From assembly GCA_963795775.1 (NCBI GenBank), contig CAWCJL010000006.1:57058-121057 (forward strand): 64,000 nucleotides of DNA, written 5' to 3'. The notes beneath the pieces were generated by a model, which saw only the letters and a program-made list of their open reading frames with translations, had not been told where the DNA came from and did not search any database. Origin of the DNA: CAWCJL01 sp963795775 (GTDB lineage: Bacteria > Acidobacteriota > Terriglobia > Terriglobales > Acidobacteriaceae). Numbering within the stretch: the first letter of the stretch is position 1; the number at the start of each line of letters is the position of its first letter. The position numbers and the translations under genes are program-made. This document shows positions 63,210 to 64,000 of the stretch, one piece after another.

Positions 63210-63909
63210 TTCGCTCCGGATTCTGTTGGTGGATGATGATGCGGCGATCCGTCGTGCGCTGCGGACTACGCTGAATGAGCTGGGATTTCAGACAGCCGAA
63301 GCCGCGCGCGGTGAAGAGGCTGTGCATCTGGTCCGCGCCGCGACCTTCGATGTCGTGCTGCTTGACGTGCAGATGCCGGGAATGGGAGGAATAAAGACGC
63401 TGGCTAGCCTGCGATCCCTGGCGCCACGTCTGCCGATCCTGATGGTTACCGTGCAAGACTCGGAAGAACAGAAGATTGAGGCGCTCGAGCGTGGCGCGGA
63501 CGATTACATTGTGAAGCCCTTTGGTGTGCGGGAGTGCGTTGCCCGGATCCGTGCTGTGGTCAGGCGGGCGCGTACGCCGGAGACGCCCGAGGACGCTCCA
63601 CTCCAGATCGGCGAGATTCTGGTGCAGCCACCGCGCCGACTAGTGAGCAAGGCCGGACGCGCGATCCACCTGACGCCGAAAGAGTACGAAATCCTGCACT
63701 TTCTTATGCTGAATGCCGGCCGCGCGGTGACCTACGGCAAGCTGTTAAACACCGTATGGGGCGCGGACTATCGGAATGAAGTCGATTATCTGCGAACGTT
63801 TGTGCGGCAGCTTCGAAAGAAAATCGAGGACGATCCTTCCAACCCGCGTTACCTGCTAACGGATGCCTATGTGGGCTACCGGTTCTCAGAGAACCTGCCG
63901 GCCGAATGA
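63193..63909 (+). CDS. OmpR/KdpE-type response regulator
   Basis: Response regulator of 238 residues: receiver domain 9-125 with acidic Asp14-Asp16, phospho-Asp58 (VVLLDVQMPGMGG) and Lys in DDYIVKPF, and a winged-helix Trans_reg_C domain about 140-235 (HLTPKEYEILHFLMLNAGRA, VDYLRTFVRQLRKKI). It most resembles KdpE. The start ATG 63193 with GGAGGG upstream lies inside the kinase end. It is the natural candidate to bind the AGGAAYTCAT repeats at 61678-61709. No potassium-transport genes are in the window, so the regulon may instead be the divergent nitrogen run. Confidence 0.93.
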   Translation: MALAGDSLRILLVDDDAAIRRALRTTLNELGFQTAEAARGEEAVHLVRAATFDVVLLDVQMPGMGGIKTLASLRSLAPRLPILMVTVQDSEEQKIEALERGADDYIVKPFGVRECVARIRAVVRRARTPETPEDAPLQIGEILVQPPRRLVSKAGRAIHLTPKEYEILHFLMLNAGRAVTYGKLLNTVWGADYRNEVDYLRTFVRQLRKKIEDDPSNPRYLLTDAYVGYRFSENLPAE

Positions 63910-64000
63910 GGCAAGAGTTGAACCGGCCACGTCGAGATCTTCCATCGCCGGCTCTCCGATCGGTGCCTCACGCCCATTGGCTCCGCAGCTTCGACCAGAT
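63906..64000 (+). other. possible start of a further gene, cut by the window end
   Basis: An ATG at 63906 overlaps the response-regulator stop (ATGA) and the frame stays open to the window edge (31 codons, MRQELNRPRRDLPSPALRSV...). Overlap suggests coupling, but the sequence is too short and Arg/Pro-rich to support a call. Confidence 0.2.

Noticed and set aside
1..64000. CRISPR array, insertion sequence, prophage, tRNA or rRNA
   Set aside because: No regularly spaced repeats, transposase, integrase or phage proteins, and no RNA-gene signature were recognised in reading; a tRNA scan was not possible here.

Overview
The window reads as chromosomal DNA of a soil or plant-litter acidobacterium (family Acidobacteriaceae or a close relative). 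The clues are three large Oar-type TonB-dependent receptors with an N-terminal carboxypeptidase-regulatory-like domain, many secreted glycosidases, a BBP2 porin next to amt-PII-glnA, an ImuA-ImuB-DnaE2 cassette and even, moderately high GC. No rRNA, tRNA, insertion sequence, phage gene or CRISPR array was recognised.

Layout. 1-14 kb: pentose-acid catabolism. It has the 3' part of a GH31 alpha-glycosidase, a 2-oxoglutarate-semialdehyde dehydrogenase, a TonB-dependent receptor, a TPR protein, a DoxX-like membrane protein, a methyltransferase, and an operon of MFS transporter, YjhG/YagF-type xylonate dehydratase (frameshifted) and an FAH-family 2-keto-3-deoxy-pentonate dehydratase. 14-18 kb: a second receptor whose upstream region carries a cluster of GGAATGC heptamers. 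18-23 kb: a regulatory and stress patch (SRPBCC protein, LytTR regulator, MocR-type GntR/aminotransferase regulator, secreted SnoaL-like protein, a second DoxX-like protein, a decayed Ig-like fragment). 23-29.5 kb: the imuA-imuB-dnaE2 mutasome plus two small genes. 29.5-34 kb: a four-gene sugar ABC importer of the YtfQRT-YjfF layout with a frameshifted ATPase, then a PhyH-family dioxygenase. 35-44 kb: a glycosidase remnant, GH29 alpha-L-fucosidase, IclR regulator, third receptor and a CocE-type peptidase/esterase. 44-51 kb: LytS/LytR-type two-component system, sulfatase and a secreted parallel beta-helix protein. 52-56 kb: PilZ protein, decayed response regulator, a D-xylose-dehydrogenase-like SDR and a GH2 glycosidase. 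56-64 kb: nitrogen assimilation (porin, amt, PII, glnA) divergent from a KdpDE-like two-component system.

How it fits together. The SDR, YjhG-type dehydratase, FAH dehydratase and semialdehyde dehydrogenase are four of the five steps of the Weimberg route from D-xylose to 2-oxoglutarate; only a lactonase is not seen. GH31, GH2 and GH29 enzymes are the exo-activities that strip xylose, galactose and fucose from fucogalacto-xyloglucan, so the window may serve hemicellulose side-chain use. That substrate is inference. Two key genes (dehydratase, ABC ATPase) each have one frame break with clean sequence on both sides, whereas two other loci (response regulator, glycosidase) show multi-lesion decay.
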